Below are positions 16,201 through 25,688 of a DNA stretch of 64,000 bases, piece after piece. The number at the start of each line of letters is the position of its first letter. Position 1 is the stretch's first letter. Both the position numbers and the translations under genes were made by a program. The DNA is from Oscillospiraceae bacterium (GTDB taxonomy: Bacteria; Bacillota; Clostridia; Oscillospirales; CAG-272), in NCBI GenBank assembly GCA_015065135.1, contig SVQY01000002.1, positions 36,734 to 100,733 on the forward strand. Direction: 5' to 3'. The notes beneath the pieces are model-generated. The model was not told the DNA's origin, did not search any database, and worked only from the letters and a program-made list of their open reading frames with translations.

Positions 16201-18202
16201 AATGCAACGGCTGACCGTCATCGCCACGATGAAGGATGCCGACGCCATTGTACAGCGACTGATGAAGCTGCGCGCCGTTTCAATAGAGAAAACGAGCGAG
16301 AGCGTACCCTTGCCGGATAGCTATGCGCCGCACACCGACGTCAGCGGCGCAGCCGCACGGGTGGCACGCATAGAGGCGGCATTGCCCGTGCTCTCCAAGC
16401 GCAGCAAACGAAAAAAGAAGCTGTTCGCAGCGCCGACACCGATCTCGCCGGAGGCTTACCGCACCGACGGTCGCTATGACACAGCCTGGAAGGTTGTGGA
16501 GGAAACACACAAGATCATTGACGGCACTGCCGAATGCCGCGCGCAGCGGCAAGCCGTCATCGACAAAATGGAGCGTTACCGCCCCTATCTTTCTTTGGAA
16601 TTCCCTGCGGATTTCAAGGGCACCGAAAGCTGTGGCTTTCTGGCAGGCAGCCTACCTAGCGGCATCGGCTTCACCAAGCTTTCCGCGCAGCTGGAGGGCA
16701 TTGCCGCTCATCCTACCCAGCTGATAGCCGACAACACCGGCCTTTATTTTACCGCCGTGTACCATCGGGCCGAGGAGGAGCGGCTGCTCCGCGCACTTTC
16801 CGCGCTGGGCTTTATGCGCGCCGCGCTGCCTGCCGAGAACCGCTCGATGACCGAGCTTTATCAGGATGCGGAGGAGGAGCTGGCGGCGCTGGATACCGTT
16901 CTGGAGCGATTGGAGACCCGTCTCGCCGTGCTTTCGGACAAGCTGAGTGAGGTAGAGATCCTGTGGGACGTGGAGCGCACCGCGCTACTGGCTGAGGAGC
17001 ACAAGCGCGATCTTGCCGCCACCGAGCAATGCGTGATCCTGCGCGGCTGGTGCCCCGTGCGCGAAAAGGAGCGCGTGACCTCCCTGCTCTCCCTCTTTTC
17101 GGCGGCATATGAATTCGCCGATCCCGAGGAGGGCGACGAGGTGCCGATCCTGCTGCGCAACAACGGCTTTTCCGCCAATTTCGAATGGGTACTCGGTATG
17201 TATGCCTACCCCAAATACGGCACCTTTGACCCCACCTTTATTATGAGCATCTTCTATTTCCTGATCTTCGGACTGATGTTCGCGGATGCAGGATACGGTG
17301 CGCTGATGGCTCTGGCCTGCTTTGGCATCGTGCGGTGGTGCCACCCCCGCGAGGGTATGAGGCGCTTCTTGCTGATGTTCGGCTACTGCGGCATCGGTTG
17401 TATCATCTTCGGCGTTCTGTTCGGCGCCTATTTCGGTGATTTCCCGCTGGCCTTTATGCAAAACGTGATGGGTATTCCCGCCGACCAGCTGCCCCGACTT
17501 TCACTGCTGCCCTCCGAGGCCGCCAACATCGCGATCCTCTTTGACCCCCTGCAGAACCCAATGGCCTTTCTGATCTTGTCGCTGGGCTTTGGTGCCCTGC
17601 ATCTGGTCGCCGGTATGGCGGTCAAGGCCTTTATCCTTTGCCGGAGAGGCAAGGTGCTGGATGCGCTCTTTGACATCGTGGCTTATTGGGTACTGTTCGC
17701 CGGCATCGGCGTGCTTTTCATAAACCAAAGGATCGGCATCATCCTGCTGGCCGTTGGCGCAGGCACCGTGGTGCTGACCGCCGGCCGACACAAAAAAGGC
17801 ATCGCCGGCAAGGCCGTGGGCGGTCTGCTGGGGCTTTACGATCTGATCAACTATGCCTCTGATCTGCTTTCCTACTCCCGCATACTGGCGCTGGGACTTG
17901 CTGCCGGCGTGATCTCGCAGGTGATCAACCTGCTGGCTACCCTGAAGGGTGGCGGCCTGATCGGCTTTTTGCTGATGATCGTGGTCTTCACCATCGGCCA
18001 TCTGCTCAATCTGGCTATCAACCTGCTGGGCACCTTTGTGCACACCTCGCGCTTACAATACATTGAGTTCTTCGGCAAATTCTACGAGGATGGCGGCACC
18101 CCCTTCAGACCAATGGCTCCATCGGACCGTTATATCAAGGATGTTTCGCTGGAGGCTGACACCTCTCCCACCACCATTTCGGCGGATATGACACGCGATT
18201 AA
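16187..18202 (+). CDS. ntpI: V/A-type ATPase membrane subunit I (a-subunit)
   Basis: 671 aa. The N-terminal half is cytosolic and coiled-coil, linking the peripheral stalks to the membrane. From about residue 350 there are about eight transmembrane helices (MSIFYFLIFGLMFADAGYGALM, the family's motif region). The helix LLSYSRILALGLAAGVISQVIN contains the conserved Arg that faces the rotor carboxylate. It starts 14 nt inside subunit G. Confidence 0.95.
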   Translation: MSVSKMQRLTVIATMKDADAIVQRLMKLRAVSIEKTSESVPLPDSYAPHTDVSGAAARVARIEAALPVLSKRSKRKKKLFAAPTPISPEAYRTDGRYDTAWKVVEETHKIIDGTAECRAQRQAVIDKMERYRPYLSLEFPADFKGTESCGFLAGSLPSGIGFTKLSAQLEGIAAHPTQLIADNTGLYFTAVYHRAEEERLLRALSALGFMRAALPAENRSMTELYQDAEEELAALDTVLERLETRLAVLSDKLSEVEILWDVERTALLAEEHKRDLAATEQCVILRGWCPVREKERVTSLLSLFSAAYEFADPEEGDEVPILLRNNGFSANFEWVLGMYAYPKYGTFDPTFIMSIFYFLIFGLMFADAGYGALMALACFGIVRWCHPREGMRRFLLMFGYCGIGCIIFGVLFGAYFGDFPLAFMQNVMGIPADQLPRLSLLPSEAANIAILFDPLQNPMAFLILSLGFGALHLVAGMAVKAFILCRRGKVLDALFDIVAYWVLFAGIGVLFINQRIGIILLAVGAGTVVLTAGRHKKGIAGKAVGGLLGLYDLINYASDLLSYSRILALGLAAGVISQVINLLATLKGGGLIGFLLMIVVFTIGHLLNLAINLLGTFVHTSRLQYIEFFGKFYEDGGTPFRPMAPSDRYIKDVSLEADTSPTTISADMTRD

Positions 18203-18234
18203 ATTTCACATTTTTATAAAAAAGGAGATACGTT

Positions 18235-18726
18235 ATGTGGTTTTTTGATTATGTTCTCACCGGTCAAAATTTGGCGCTGCTGGGTGCAGGCCTGGCTGTG
18301 ATCCTGGCCGGCATCGGCTCGGCTAAGGGCGTTGGTATGGTAGGCGAGGCCTCTGCGGGCCTGCTCACCGAGGATCCCTCCAAGTTCGGTAAGGCTATGC
18401 TGCTGCAGGCGCTGCCCGGCTCTCAGGGCATCTACGGTCTCGTGACCGCACTGGTCATCGTGATCAAGATCGGCCTTCTGGGCGGCACCCCCGTTACACT
18501 GACGGTCGGTCAGGGCCTTTACTTCCTCGTTGCCGCACTGCCCATCGCCATTGCCGGCTATGCCTCTGCCATCAAGCAGGCAAAGGTCTCGGTCGCAGGC
18601 ATCCATCTGATCGCCAAGCGCCCCGACGAATACGGTAAGGCCATCGCCTCTGCCGCACTGGTAGAGACCTACGCGGTCTTTGCTCTGCTGGTCTCTCTGC
18701 TGCCCATTCTGTTTGCAAAGTTCTGA
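18235..18726 (+). CDS. ntpK: V/A-type ATPase rotor-ring subunit K, probable sodium type
   Basis: 163 aa: two fused helical hairpins, as in NtpK, with the ion-carrying Glu (E144, VETYA) in the second. By comparison with Enterococcus hirae NtpK, residues matching its sodium ligands are kept: Ser63-Gln64 in LPGSQG (Thr-Gln in E. hirae), Gln115 in IKQAKV and Glu144. This suggests a Na+-coupled enzyme, but the Ser substitution leaves some doubt. AAAAAGGAG precedes the start. Confidence 0.93.
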   Translation: MWFFDYVLTGQNLALLGAGLAVILAGIGSAKGVGMVGEASAGLLTEDPSKFGKAMLLQALPGSQGIYGLVTALVIVIKIGLLGGTPVTLTVGQGLYFLVAALPIAIAGYASAIKQAKVSVAGIHLIAKRPDEYGKAIASAALVETYAVFALLVSLLPILFAKF

Positions 18727-18727
18727 T

Positions 18728-19399
18728 ATGATGACCGGACTGGAAAAGATCACCGAGCGTATTCTGGCGGATGCCAAGAGCAAGGCGCGGGATATTTTGG
18801 AGACCGCTCAAAACGATTGCCGTCGCATTGCTAACGAATACGCCGAGCAGGCGGAGCGGATCCGCGAGGAGATCGCTGACCGCGCTATGGCAGAAAGCGA
18901 GGATATGATCGCCAGAGCCAAGTCCGCCGCTGCCATGACCAGGCGGAACATCCTGCTGGCCGCCAAGGGGCAGCTGCTGGATGAGACCTTTGCCGCCGCC
19001 AGAGCCCATATCTGTGACACCGACTACGGTAAATACCGTGAGCTGCTGGTGGCACTGCTTTCCTGCGCCATGATGGAGCAGGCTAAGAACGAGCAGACCA
19101 GCATCGAGCTTGGTGACGAGGTGGCGGAGATCGACGCCTATGAGGTATTTTTGAACGCACAGGATCTGGATCGCTTCGGCCGTCGTATCGTGGATGATGC
19201 CCGCCGGGTGGTCGAGCGCCGCATCGGCTATGAGCGCGCGGCAAAGCTACGCCTTTCCCATGAGCCGGCTGACATTGACGGCGGTCTGATCCTGCGCTAC
19301 GGTGACACCGAGGCCAATTGCTCGCTTTCGGTGCTACTGGCACAGATGCGCCGCGAAATGGAAGGACGGATCTGCGAGATCCTCTTTGCGGAGACCTAA
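18728..19399 (+). CDS. ntpE: V/A-type ATPase peripheral-stalk subunit E
   Basis: 223 aa starting at ATG 18728, just after the subunit K stop; the track start at 18680 lies inside subunit K. The N-terminal 100 residues are a long charged helix (ERILADAKSKARDILETAQ). The C-terminal alpha/beta domain has the family signature of a conserved GGLILRYGDTEANCSL segment. It pairs with subunit G. Confidence 0.9.
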   Translation: MMTGLEKITERILADAKSKARDILETAQNDCRRIANEYAEQAERIREEIADRAMAESEDMIARAKSAAAMTRRNILLAAKGQLLDETFAAARAHICDTDYGKYRELLVALLSCAMMEQAKNEQTSIELGDEVAEIDAYEVFLNAQDLDRFGRRIVDDARRVVERRIGYERAAKLRLSHEPADIDGGLILRYGDTEANCSLSVLLAQMRREMEGRICEILFAET

Positions 19400-19426
19400 C
19401 GAAAACAAAGGAAAGGAGTCGGATCT

Positions 19427-20392
19427 ATGCGCTACGATCCCGCAGACTATCTATATGCCTCGGCGCGCATTCGCGCCCTGGAATCCCGTCTTGTCAGTCG
19501 GGAACGGCTGCTGCAGCTCTCGGAGCTATCCTCTGCGGATGAGATCCTGACTGCTCTTGCCGAATACGGCTTTTCCAAGGAGCTCGGTGCCGACGAGGCA
19601 CCCGATGATATGATGCGAAGCACTTTTGCCGCAGTAAGTGATGCCGTGCCGCAAGCGGAGCTGATCCGCTTTCTGCGCTACCCCTATGATTGCCATAATC
19701 TGAAGACCATCGAGAAATGCCGCCTGAAGGGCGTGCAGCCGGACGGGCTTTTGATCGATCTTGGCACGGTTTCGCTCGAAAATCTGCAAACGTATCAAGA
19801 AAATGAGCATCTTTCTCTCTTTCCCACCCATATGGCTGCGGCGCTGACAGCCGCACGCGAGTCCTATCAAAGGACCGGCGATCCCCGCGAGATCGACTTT
19901 GCGCTGGACAAGGCACTATACGAGGATATGCTGGCCGCCACCACCGTTCCCTTTGCCCGCGACTGGCTCCTTGCCAAAGCGGACCTTGCCAATCTGATGC
20001 TCTGCCTGCGCCTGATGCGCATGCAAAGCGGCGAGATAGGCAAAAGCGCGCTGCACCGCGCCGCACTACCCATCGGCTCGCTGACCGAGGCACAGCTGGC
20101 AAGTGCCCTTGAAGAGGGCGAGAACGGCCTCGAAGAGCTATTGAAATCCACCCCGTATGCGGACATATTTGAAAAGGGTGCCCCCTTCTCGCAGATCGAA
20201 AAGGCGGCTGACGACTATCTGACCGCAAGACTCCGTACCGCGCGATCGGTGATCTACGGTGCCGAGGTACCGCTTGCTTATCTGCTGGCCACCGAGACAG
20301 TTTGCAAGAATGTGCGCATTCTGCTGACCGGCAAACGGGCAGGACTTTCCCCCGATATCATCAAGGAAAGGATGCGTGCCTGCTATGTATAA
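19427..20392 (+). CDS. ntpC: V/A-type ATPase subunit C (central-stalk socket, d-subunit)
   Basis: 321 aa with the all-helical, three-fold pseudo-symmetric pattern of the C/d subunit, which caps the rotor ring and holds the D-F shaft. Recognisable parts are YASARIRALESRL at the start, LRYPYDCHNLKTIEK (the family's YDxHNLK motif) and LATETVCKNVRILLTGKRAGL at the end. AAAGGAGTC precedes the start. Confidence 0.92.
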   Translation: MRYDPADYLYASARIRALESRLVSRERLLQLSELSSADEILTALAEYGFSKELGADEAPDDMMRSTFAAVSDAVPQAELIRFLRYPYDCHNLKTIEKCRLKGVQPDGLLIDLGTVSLENLQTYQENEHLSLFPTHMAAALTAARESYQRTGDPREIDFALDKALYEDMLAATTVPFARDWLLAKADLANLMLCLRLMRMQSGEIGKSALHRAALPIGSLTEAQLASALEEGENGLEELLKSTPYADIFEKGAPFSQIEKAADDYLTARLRTARSVIYGAEVPLAYLLATETVCKNVRILLTGKRAGLSPDIIKERMRACYV

Positions 20393-20699
20393 GATCGGTA
20401 TGATCGGTGATCGGGAAAGCACGCTTTGCTTTCTCCCCCTCGGCTTTTCGGTAACCGAGGTCAACAGTGCCGAGGAGGCCGCCAAGGCTCTCCGACAAAT
20501 GGCTGCCACCCAGGAATATGCTGCGATCTTTGTTGCAGAGGATCTGGCAAGGCTGATCCCCGAGGAGCTGGATCGCTATAAGGATGCTCCCCTCCCGGCC
20601 GTTACGGTCATCCCCGGAAGAGCCGGTGGCGAGGGCTACGGTCTCGCGCAGCTGCGAAAGGCTGTGGAGCGTGCCGTTGGCACAGATATTTTGAAGTAA
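20385..20699 (+). CDS. ntpF: V/A-type ATPase subunit F
   Basis: 104 aa from ATG 20385, which overlaps the end of subunit C. The GTG at 20376 is too close to the AAGGAAAGG ribosome site. Rossmann-like: [23 protein letters not shown], then [10 protein letters not shown] and the conserved [11 protein letters not shown]. Part of the central shaft with subunit D. Confidence 0.92.
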   Translation: MYKIGMIGDRESTLCFLPLGFSVTEVNSAEEAAKALRQMAATQEYAAIFVAEDLARLIPEELDRYKDAPLPAVTVIPGRAGGEGYGLAQLRKAVERAVGTDILK

Positions 20700-20712
20700 G
20701 AGGTTTCCAACG

Positions 20713-22476
20713 ATGACAGAAGGAAGAATTTTGAAGGTTTCGGGCCCCTTGGTCATTGCCGAGGGCATGCGCGAGGCTAATATGTTTGACGTGGTGCGCG
20801 TGGGCGAAAATCGACTGATCGGCGAGATCATCGAGATGCACGGCGACCGCGCCTCGATCCAGGTCTATGAGGAAACGGCCGGTCTCGGCCGCGGCGACAA
20901 GGTCGTCTCTACCGGCGCCCCCCTTTCGGTGGAGCTGGGCCCCGGACTGATCCGCAACATCTACGACGGTATTCAGCGACCGCTGGATACGATGTGCAAA
21001 AAATACGGTGCCAACATCATCAAAGGTATTGACGAGCCGGCGCTGAACCGCGAAAAGCGCTGGGCCTTTGAGCCCGCCGTTGCCTATGGCGCAATGCTGC
21101 AGCCCGGTGACGTATTCGGATATGTGCGCGAGACTGCATCCATCCGCCATAAGCTGATGGTCCCTCCCGGCTATTCCGGAACGGTGGCCGAGATCCACGC
21201 GGGCAGCTTTACCGTGACCGAGCCCGTTATGCAGCTACGTATGAATGACGGCCGCATCCTGCCTCTTGCTATGATGCAGAAGTGGCCGGTACGTCGCGCT
21301 CGTCCAATTATGGAAAAACTCGCCCCGTCCGAGCCCTTGATCTCCGGACAGCGTATCATTGACGCGCTCTTTCCCATTGCCAAGGGCGGCACCGCCTGCG
21401 TACCCGGCCCCTTCGGCTCCGGCAAGACCGTGGTCCAGCATCAGCTGGCAAAATGGAGCAATGTGGATCTGGTGGTCTACATCGGCTGCGGTGAGCGCGG
21501 CAACGAAATGACCGATGTTCTGCGCGAATTCCCCGAGCTGATCGATCCTCGTACCGGCAAGTCGCTGATGGAGCGCACCATTCTCATTGCCAACACCTCG
21601 GATATGCCGGTGGCTGCCCGTGAGGCCTCGATCTATACCGGCATCACCATTGCCGAATACTATCGCGATATGGGTTACGATGTAGCCGTTATTGCCGATT
21701 CCACCTCCCGTTGGGCAGAGGCGCTGCGCGAGATGTCGGGCAGACTGGAGGAAATGCCCGGCGAGGAGGGCTATCCCGCCTATCTGACCTCCCGTTTGGC
21801 ACAGTTCTACGAGCGCGCCGGCAAGGTGGTCTGTCTTGGCAGCGATGCGCGCCGCGGCTCTCTGACCGCCGTTGGTGCCGTCTCTCCTCAGGGCGGTGAT
21901 ATCTCCGAGCCTGTGACGCAGGCAACGTTGCGTATTGTAAAGGTCTTCTGGGGTCTGGATGCCTCGCTGGCCTACGCGCGTCACTTCCCTGCCATCAACT
22001 GGCTCAATTCCTATTCGCTCTACCGCGACCGCCTTTCCGATTGGTTCACAGACCATATTTCGGCAGAATGGATGCCCAAGACCGACAAGCTGCTGCAGAT
22101 CCTGCAATCCGAAAGCGAGCTGCAGGAGATCGTAAAGCTGGTGGGTATGGATGCTCTTTCGGCCGAGGACCGCATCACGCTGGAGACCGCGCGCTCGATC
22201 CGCGAGGACTTTTTGCAGCAAAACGCATTTGACGAGGGCGACTCCTTTACCGGTGCGGAAAAGATGTTCGGCCTGATGGGCCTGATCTTTACCTTTGACA
22301 AGAAAATGCGCGAGGCAGTAGCCAAGGGCGCCAATATCGATACCCTCGCCGCATTGCCCGTTCGCGAGGCCATCGGTCGCGCAAAATCGATACCGTATGC
22401 GGAATTTTCGATCAAATGCGCCGAGATTCTGACGCAGATCGACCGCGAGATCGCCGCCGTGCAGGCGCAGCAGTAA
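20713..22476 (+). CDS. ntpA: V/A-type ATPase catalytic subunit A
   Basis: 587 aa, typical length. The P-loop GPFGSGKT (about residues 232-239) and the Mg/ATP motif [15 protein letters not shown] identify the catalytic subunit. The non-homologous insertion typical of A subunits precedes the P-loop. It hydrolyses or makes ATP at the A-B interface. Confidence 0.98.
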   Translation: MTEGRILKVSGPLVIAEGMREANMFDVVRVGENRLIGEIIEMHGDRASIQVYEETAGLGRGDKVVSTGAPLSVELGPGLIRNIYDGIQRPLDTMCKKYGANIIKGIDEPALNREKRWAFEPAVAYGAMLQPGDVFGYVRETASIRHKLMVPPGYSGTVAEIHAGSFTVTEPVMQLRMNDGRILPLAMMQKWPVRRARPIMEKLAPSEPLISGQRIIDALFPIAKGGTACVPGPFGSGKTVVQHQLAKWSNVDLVVYIGCGERGNEMTDVLREFPELIDPRTGKSLMERTILIANTSDMPVAAREASIYTGITIAEYYRDMGYDVAVIADSTSRWAEALREMSGRLEEMPGEEGYPAYLTSRLAQFYERAGKVVCLGSDARRGSLTAVGAVSPQGGDISEPVTQATLRIVKVFWGLDASLAYARHFPAINWLNSYSLYRDRLSDWFTDHISAEWMPKTDKLLQILQSESELQEIVKLVGMDALSAEDRITLETARSIREDFLQQNAFDEGDSFTGAEKMFGLMGLIFTFDKKMREAVAKGANIDTLAALPVREAIGRAKSIPYAEFSIKCAEILTQIDREIAAVQAQQ

Positions 22477-22488
22477 GGAGGTACCGCT

Positions 22489-23868
22489 ATGATACGGGAA
22501 TACAAAACCATAGAAGAAGTAGCAGGCCCTTTGATGCTGGTCAAGCAGGTAGACGGCGTAAAATACGACGAGCTGGGCGAGATCGAGCTGCCCGGCGGCG
22601 AGATCCGCCGCTGCCGCGTGCTGGAGGTCAATGGCCGCAATGTCCTGGTGCAGCTGTTTGACTCTGCCGCAGGCCTCTCACTCTCCGAGAGCAAGGTGCG
22701 CTTTATGGGACACGGCGTAGAGCTGCCGGTTTCCGAAAGCATGCTGGGTCGTGTCTTGGACGGTATGGGCGAGCCTATTGACGGCGGTGCGCCGATCCTT
22801 GCCGAAAAAACGATGGATATCAACGGCACCCCCATCAATCCCGCTGCGCGCTACTACCCTTCCGAATTTATTCAAACCGGCATTTCCACCATTGATGGAC
22901 TGAACACGCTGGTACGTGGTCAGAAATTGCCGATCTTTTCCGGCTCCGGCCTCCCCCACGCCAACCTTGCGGCACAGATCGCAAGACAGGCAAAGGTGCG
23001 CGGCTCGGATAGCCGCTTTGCGGTCGTATTTGCCGCCATTGGCATCACCTTTGAGGAGGCCGATTTCTTCATTTCGGATTTCCGCAAGACCGGCGCCTTG
23101 GATCGCACCGTGCTCTTTGTCAACCTGGCCTCTGACCCGGCCATTGAGCGCATTACCACCCCTCGCATGGCGCTGACCGCAGCCGAATATCTGGCCTTTG
23201 AATGCAATATGCACGTGCTGGTGATCATGACCGATATGACCAACTACGCAGAGGCACTGCGTGAGGTCTCTGCCGCCCGCAAGGAGGTTCCCGGTCGCCG
23301 CGGCTACCCCGGCTATCTGTATACAGACCTTGCCACCATTTACGAGCGCGCCGGCCGCAAGATGGGCAGCGAGGGCTCGATCACGATGATCCCGATCCTC
23401 TCGATGCCCGAGGACGACAAGACCCACCCCATCCCCGATCTGACCGGCTATATTACCGAGGGTCAGATCATTCTTTCCCGCGAGCTCTACCGCAAGCGCA
23501 TCCTACCGCCTGTTGACGTGCTCCCCTCTCTTTCGCGTCTGAAGGATAAGGGCATCGGAAAGGGTAAGACCCGTGAAGATCACGCAGGCACGATGAACCA
23601 ATTGTTTGCCGCCTATGCGCGTGGCAAGGATGCCAAGGAGCTGATGGTAGTTCTGGGCGAGGCGGCACTAACCTCTACCGACCGTCTTTACGCCAAATTT
23701 GCCGATGCCTTTGAGGCAGAATACGTCAATCAAGGCTTTTACGAAAATCGCTCGATTGAGGAAACGTTGGATCTCGGCTGGAAGCTGCTTTCCATCCTGC
23801 CCCGTAGTGAGCTGAAGCGCATCAATCCTGCCCTTGTGGATAAATATTTTCCCAAGGGTGATGCATGA
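22489..23868 (+). CDS. ntpB: V/A-type ATPase regulatory subunit B
   Basis: 459 aa, typical length. Shows [20 protein letters not shown] in place of a catalytic P-loop, and the arginine-finger region [26 protein letters not shown] precedes the start. Forms the A3B3 ring with subunit A. Confidence 0.98.
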   Translation: MIREYKTIEEVAGPLMLVKQVDGVKYDELGEIELPGGEIRRCRVLEVNGRNVLVQLFDSAAGLSLSESKVRFMGHGVELPVSESMLGRVLDGMGEPIDGGAPILAEKTMDINGTPINPAARYYPSEFIQTGISTIDGLNTLVRGQKLPIFSGSGLPHANLAAQIARQAKVRGSDSRFAVVFAAIGITFEEADFFISDFRKTGALDRTVLFVNLASDPAIERITTPRMALTAAEYLAFECNMHVLVIMTDMTNYAEALREVSAARKEVPGRRGYPGYLYTDLATIYERAGRKMGSEGSITMIPILSMPEDDKTHPIPDLTGYITEGQIILSRELYRKRILPPVDVLPSLSRLKDKGIGKGKTREDHAGTMNQLFAAYARGKDAKELMVVLGEAALTSTDRLYAKFADAFEAEYVNQGFYENRSIEETLDLGWKLLSILPRSELKRINPALVDKYFPKGDA

Positions 23869-23879
23869 GGATCTGACTT

Positions 23880-24560
23880 ATGGCAGAACTTCGTGTGATC
23901 CCGACACGCATGGAGCTGAAAAAGCTGCAGACCCGCTATCAGACGGCGCGCCGCGGCCACAAGCTCCTGAAGGATAAGCGTGATGAGCTGATGCGGCGCT
24001 TTCTGGAGGTCGTAAAACGGGATAAGGAGCTACGCGAGCGCGTGGAAGCTGCTCTCAAGGCAGCTTATGCCGGCTTTGATCTGGCAGCGGCGGTGACCCA
24101 CCCCAAGATCCTGGAGGAGAGCTTGATGCTGCCAAAGAAAAGCGGTGAGATCGCCGTCTCCTATCGCAACCAGATGAGCGTGACCGTGCCTGATTTTGCC
24201 ATGATAGAAAGTGCCGTTGGCGATAGCGACACCTACAACTACGGTCTGATCTCTACCTCCGGCGAGCTGGATAATGCGCTGACCGCGCTTGGCAGCGTGC
24301 GCCGCGATCTCCTGCTGCTGGCCGCCACCGAAAAGGAGGCCCAGCTGCTGGCCGAGGAGATCGAGCGCACCCGACGCCGTGTCAATGCGTTGGAGCATAT
24401 TATGATGCCCCGCTATCTTGCCGCCATCCGGCAGATCAAAATGAAGCTTGACGAAAACGAACGTGGCAACATTACAAGACTGATGAAGGTCAAGGATATG
24501 ATGGTTGCCGCACAGTACCGCGAAAAGCACGACTTCTTCCCGGATGAAGAAGAAGCCTGA
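23880..24560 (+). CDS. ntpD: V/A-type ATPase central shaft subunit D
   Basis: 226 aa. Begins RVIPTRMELKKLQTRYQTARRGHKLLKDKRDELMRRF-like, the antiparallel coiled-coil signature of the shaft. The C-terminal helix (RVNALEHIMMPRYLAAIRQI) is likewise conserved. Last gene of the operon, followed by a strong terminator. Confidence 0.96.
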   Translation: MAELRVIPTRMELKKLQTRYQTARRGHKLLKDKRDELMRRFLEVVKRDKELRERVEAALKAAYAGFDLAAAVTHPKILEESLMLPKKSGEIAVSYRNQMSVTVPDFAMIESAVGDSDTYNYGLISTSGELDNALTALGSVRRDLLLLAATEKEAQLLAEEIERTRRRVNALEHIMMPRYLAAIRQIKMKLDENERGNITRLMKVKDMMVAAQYREKHDFFPDEEEA

Positions 24561-24567
24561 TAACAGC

Positions 24568-24616
24568 AGAAGGCGATGCGCCGATTTGTGCGCATCGCCC
24601 TCTGTTTTTTGTTTTT
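24568..24616 (+). terminator. Intrinsic terminator of the ATPase operon
   Basis: GGCGATGCGC / GCGCATCGCC stem, 8-nt loop, then CTCTGTTTTTT. Confidence 0.85.
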
Positions 24617-24618
24617 TC

Positions 24619-24657
24619 TAATTATTTCAAGACATTTTCCAATTAGTGAAATAATTA
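24619..24657. repeat. AT-rich inverted repeat between convergent operons
   Basis: TAATTATTTCA and TGAAATAATTA, 17 nt apart. It lies downstream of spoIIIAG on the other strand, but no T tract follows on that side, so its function as a terminator is doubtful. Confidence 0.4.
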
Positions 24658-24702
24658 TTTCCATATTCTGCATTTTATATTCTTGTTTCTTGAGATTTTG
24701 TT

Positions 24703-25212
24703 TCATTTTCCCACAACGGTGACCCGATTTGCGGAAATGCCCAAGGCCGTGGATAGCAGATCGATCAGCTGCCTTTGAATCTGTGGATCATTGCCGCCCT
24801 TGCACACAACACCCACCCCGATGATCTCCGGTGGCTTGACGGTCTGATAGACCACGCTTTCGTTACTGCCGTTCCCCACCGTGATCGGATCACCCTTTGC
24901 ATCTGTCTCATAAACGATGCGGCAACCGCTCCCCAACGTGATCATTGCCTTAACGGAGGAGACACCGTGCACCGCAGCGCACAGATCCGCCACCTCCTTT
25001 TCCAGCCTCGCACGGTGCGTTGCAAGATCGTTTGCATCCTCCCGCAATAGCGGCGGCGTCTCTACCGTCTCTGCACGTTCAAAGGCGCCGCCGCCAAGAA
25101 GCAGCAATAAAACGCCAAGCACCGCACCGCCAAAAAGCAGCAGCAATCGCCCCTTGCCTTTTTCACGAAGAAACGCAAAAAGCCCTCGCTTTGTTCTGCA
25201 CTCCTCCCGCAT
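24703..25212 (-). CDS. spoIIIAG: Stage III sporulation protein AG
   Basis: 169 aa from ATG 25212, with GGAGGTGA about 10 nt upstream. One transmembrane helix near the N-terminus (LLLLFGGAVLGVLLLLL), then an extracytoplasmic ring-building domain ending PPEIIGVGVVCKGGNDPQIQ and ALGISANRVTVVGK. In B. subtilis SpoIIIAG forms a large ring in the mother-cell membrane as part of the feeding channel to the forespore. It is the last gene of the operon here; no spoIIIAH follows. Confidence 0.9.
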   Translation of the reverse strand: MREECRTKRGLFAFLREKGKGRLLLLFGGAVLGVLLLLLGGGAFERAETVETPPLLREDANDLATHRARLEKEVADLCAAVHGVSSVKAMITLGSGCRIVYETDAKGDPITVGNGSNESVVYQTVKPPEIIGVGVVCKGGNDPQIQRQLIDLLSTALGISANRVTVVGK

Positions 25213-25214
25213 CG

Positions 25215-25688
25215 CTATCTCACCTCCACCTCGCATTTTAACAGCTCACGCAAACTTGCATCGATCTTATCGGGATCGCGCAGCAGCCCGGCACCGCGCA
25301 AGCGTACCGACACGTGCGCAAGCGCACCGTCCTCTGTTAGCTGTATCCGAAGCTCATAGTGCTCCGGGCTCAAATCACACTTCTCGCTCAGATATGCCTT
25401 CAGTCCCTCGCGCAGCATCACTGTGCTACGTTCTGCCACCGCCTTCTCCAGCTGCGCCTGGAAATCCGGTGCGGACTCCTCCTCGACCCATTCCACCTCG
25501 CCGCGAAGAAAGCCACCGGAGAGATCGACAAGAGAAAGAAAGGGCCGCAGCAATAGAACCAAAACCGTCAGCGCAGTAAGAAAATGCAAAAAATGACGTG
25601 TGCCCTTATGCGCCTCACCCGGCATCATGATCTCGGTAATGGCCGCTGCCAACGTGACAGCTATCAGCCCCAGAAGCCCGGCGCTCAC
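25215..25688 (-). CDS. spoIIIAF: Stage III sporulation protein AF
   Basis: 157 aa, GTG start overlapping the AE stop. Two N-terminal transmembrane helices (LLGLIAVTLAAAITEIMMPG; FLTALTVLVLLLRPFL) with a cytoplasmic or intermembrane C-terminal ring-building-like domain (HYELRIQLTEDGALAHVSVRL). Only 2 bp separate it from spoIIIAG. Confidence 0.88.
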   Translation of the reverse strand: MSAGLLGLIAVTLAAAITEIMMPGEAHKGTRHFLHFLTALTVLVLLLRPFLSLVDLSGGFLRGEVEWVEEESAPDFQAQLEKAVAERSTVMLREGLKAYLSEKCDLSPEHYELRIQLTEDGALAHVSVRLRGAGLLRDPDKIDASLRELLKCEVEVR

